From positions 1-6,660 of the forward strand of contig CAKQZO010000086.1 in NCBI GenBank assembly GCA_934293835.1: a stretch of DNA of 6,660 nt, given 5' to 3'. Shown in pieces: positions 5,718 to 6,660 of the stretch. This DNA is from an uncultured Lacticaseibacillus sp. (GTDB taxonomy: Bacteria; Bacillota; Bacilli; Lactobacillales; Lactobacillaceae). The position numbers and the translations under genes were made by a program. Numbering within the stretch: position 1 is the stretch's first letter; each line of letters opens with the position of its first letter. A model generated the notes under the pieces. It did not search any database and was not told the DNA's origin. It worked only from the letters and a program-made list of their open reading frames with translations.

Positions 5718-6660
5718 ATGATTACAGGCTTGCATTTGGAAAATTACGGTTCGTTTGTATCCGTTGACTGGGATCTGACGGCACGACATCAAGCTAAGCA
5801 CGTTGTGGCGCTTTATGGGGAAAATGGGGCAGGTAAGACGAATTTGCTGCGGCCATTCGCCCAACTTGCGCAAACCGTTGAAACCTTGCGTTTCCGGCGG
5901 GCGCTGATGGAGCAGCTCAGTGAAGAGGGCGACGAGCCCGACGATGTAGAGGCCAGGCTTCAACATCGTAATCCAGGGATGGCAACCACGTTAGTCCAGA
6001 TTTTCCGCAATTCGTTCACAATCAATAGTCAGACGGATTCTGTTATCCGATTTGAATTTGATAATGGAGGCCTTAAGAAGCGTGGCAGTAGTTCAGGTTA
6101 TTATGAACTTGTTTTCGATGAGAAGCATCAGCTCCAGCGGGAAACCTTGTATTCGATTGTGAATGTCCGTAACGGGATTATTTTTGACATTCGTCGTGAC
6201 GAAGAGGCGATTCAAAGTAGCTTCAGTGCGATGGCATTTAGTGATCAGCTTCAGAAGGAATTTGAGAATAGCATCCGCCGATTGTGGGGGAAGCATACGT
6301 TATTAAGCATCATCAACCTTGCGTTGGCAGATAATAATCGCGAATACATGCGGACAGGCGTCGCCGATAGCGTCTGGCAGGCGATGCATGAACTCAAATC
6401 TATTTCGTTCACGTTAAGTAATCTACGTCGCGGTTATCGTCACGGTTTGCTAACGCGCAATCCAATTTCGGGGCAGATTGCCCAGCGTGATGAAGAGCAA
6501 CTGACAACGACCGAGAGAATGCTAAATGCTTTCTTTCCGCAACTATATGCCGATATTGTCGGGCTTCACTATCGCCGCGAATCTCAAGGGGATAAGGTCA
6601 GCTATGAGCTGATGGTGCAAAAGAATATCTGGGGTGAGGTGCGTGGTATTCCTTTTACTC
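5718..6660 (+). CDS. AAA family ATPase, RloA/AbiLi-like, partial (C-terminus beyond the right edge)
   Basis: The first 314 residues are present with no stop. The N-terminus MITGLHLENYGSF and the Walker A motif GENGAGKT (34-41, Lys40 and Thr41) are typical of the ABC/SMC-like AAA_15/AAA_21 ATPases (COG1106-like), a group including RloA and AbiLi of anti-phage systems. In these proteins the signature motif, Walker B and switch histidine lie far toward the C-terminus, here outside the window. The middle part is probably an insertion region with helical and charged stretches (about 60-90, 195-215, 235-290). The ATG has a good ribosome binding site, CGGAGG (5706-5711), six bases upstream. It follows the operon terminator and has its own promoter. 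Hand-counted samples give about 43-53% GC against 53-62% in the sugar operon, suggesting separate, possibly horizontal, origin. A defence role is inferred; a partner gene would be expected just downstream. DNA-repair-type RecF/SMC relatives are the alternative. Confidence 0.8.
   Translation, partial: MITGLHLENYGSFVSVDWDLTARHQAKHVVALYGENGAGKTNLLRPFAQLAQTVETLRFRRALMEQLSEEGDEPDDVEARLQHRNPGMATTLVQIFRNSFTINSQTDSVIRFEFDNGGLKKRGSSSGYYELVFDEKHQLQRETLYSIVNVRNGIIFDIRRDEEAIQSSFSAMAFSDQLQKEFENSIRRLWGKHTLLSIINLALADNNREYMRTGVADSVWQAMHELKSISFTLSNLRRGYRHGLLTRNPISGQIAQRDEEQLTTTERMLNAFFPQLYADIVGLHYRRESQGDKVSYELMVQKNIWGEVRGIPFT

Noticed and set aside
1..6660. CRISPR array, tRNA or rRNA genes, insertion sequences, phage attachment sites
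   Set aside because: No repeated spacer-repeat units, cloverleaf-like sequence, transposase motifs or long terminal repeats were seen by eye.

Overview
The window looks like chromosomal DNA of a Gram-positive, lactobacillus-like Firmicute with fairly high GC. The Shine-Dalgarno sequences are strong (GAGGTGAT, AGGAGGT), the promoters are sigma-A type, there is a probable CcpA cre site, and a LacI-type regulator sits divergently from a sugar operon. Coding DNA of the first four genes is about 53-62% GC in hand-counted 60-base samples, while the promoter region is very AT-rich. The family-level placement is an inference; no rRNA or other marker gene is present.

Layout: (1) 1-871, minus strand: a LacI-family regulator whose C-terminus lies beyond the left edge. 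(2) 872-1099: a divergent control region. It holds an extended -10 promoter for the regulator, a near-consensus promoter for the operon (TTGACA, 17 bases, TATAGT), a cre-like site over its -35, two palindromic AAACGTTT operators 72 bp apart, a degenerate third half-site at the regulator's own start point, and a small leader hairpin. (3) 1100-5562, plus strand: a tight three-gene operon encoding a GH88 unsaturated uronyl hydrolase, a heparinase II/III-type polysaccharide lyase and a 12-helix MFS sugar permease, closed by a clear intrinsic terminator at 5583-5623. (4) 5624-5717: a separate promoter region with an imperfect inverted repeat. (5) 5718-6660 and beyond: the N-terminal part of an AAA-type ATPase of the RloA/AbiLi-like (COG1106-like) kind, with lower GC and no evident link to sugar metabolism.

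How the genes probably work together: the permease imports a uronic-acid-containing oligosaccharide, the cytoplasmic lyase (no signal peptide) cleaves it by beta-elimination to give a 4,5-unsaturated uronyl end, and the GH88 enzyme removes that unsaturated sugar. The LacI protein would hold the operon off without inducer, and CcpA would repress it when a preferred sugar is present. The substrate (a glycosaminoglycan fragment or another uronate-containing glycan) cannot be read from the sequence. No sulfatase, PTS or Kdu/Kdg-type uronate gene is seen here. The most unusual points are the all-intracellular lyase route fed by an MFS permease, the paired inverted operators, and the compositionally distinct putative defence ATPase just past the terminator.
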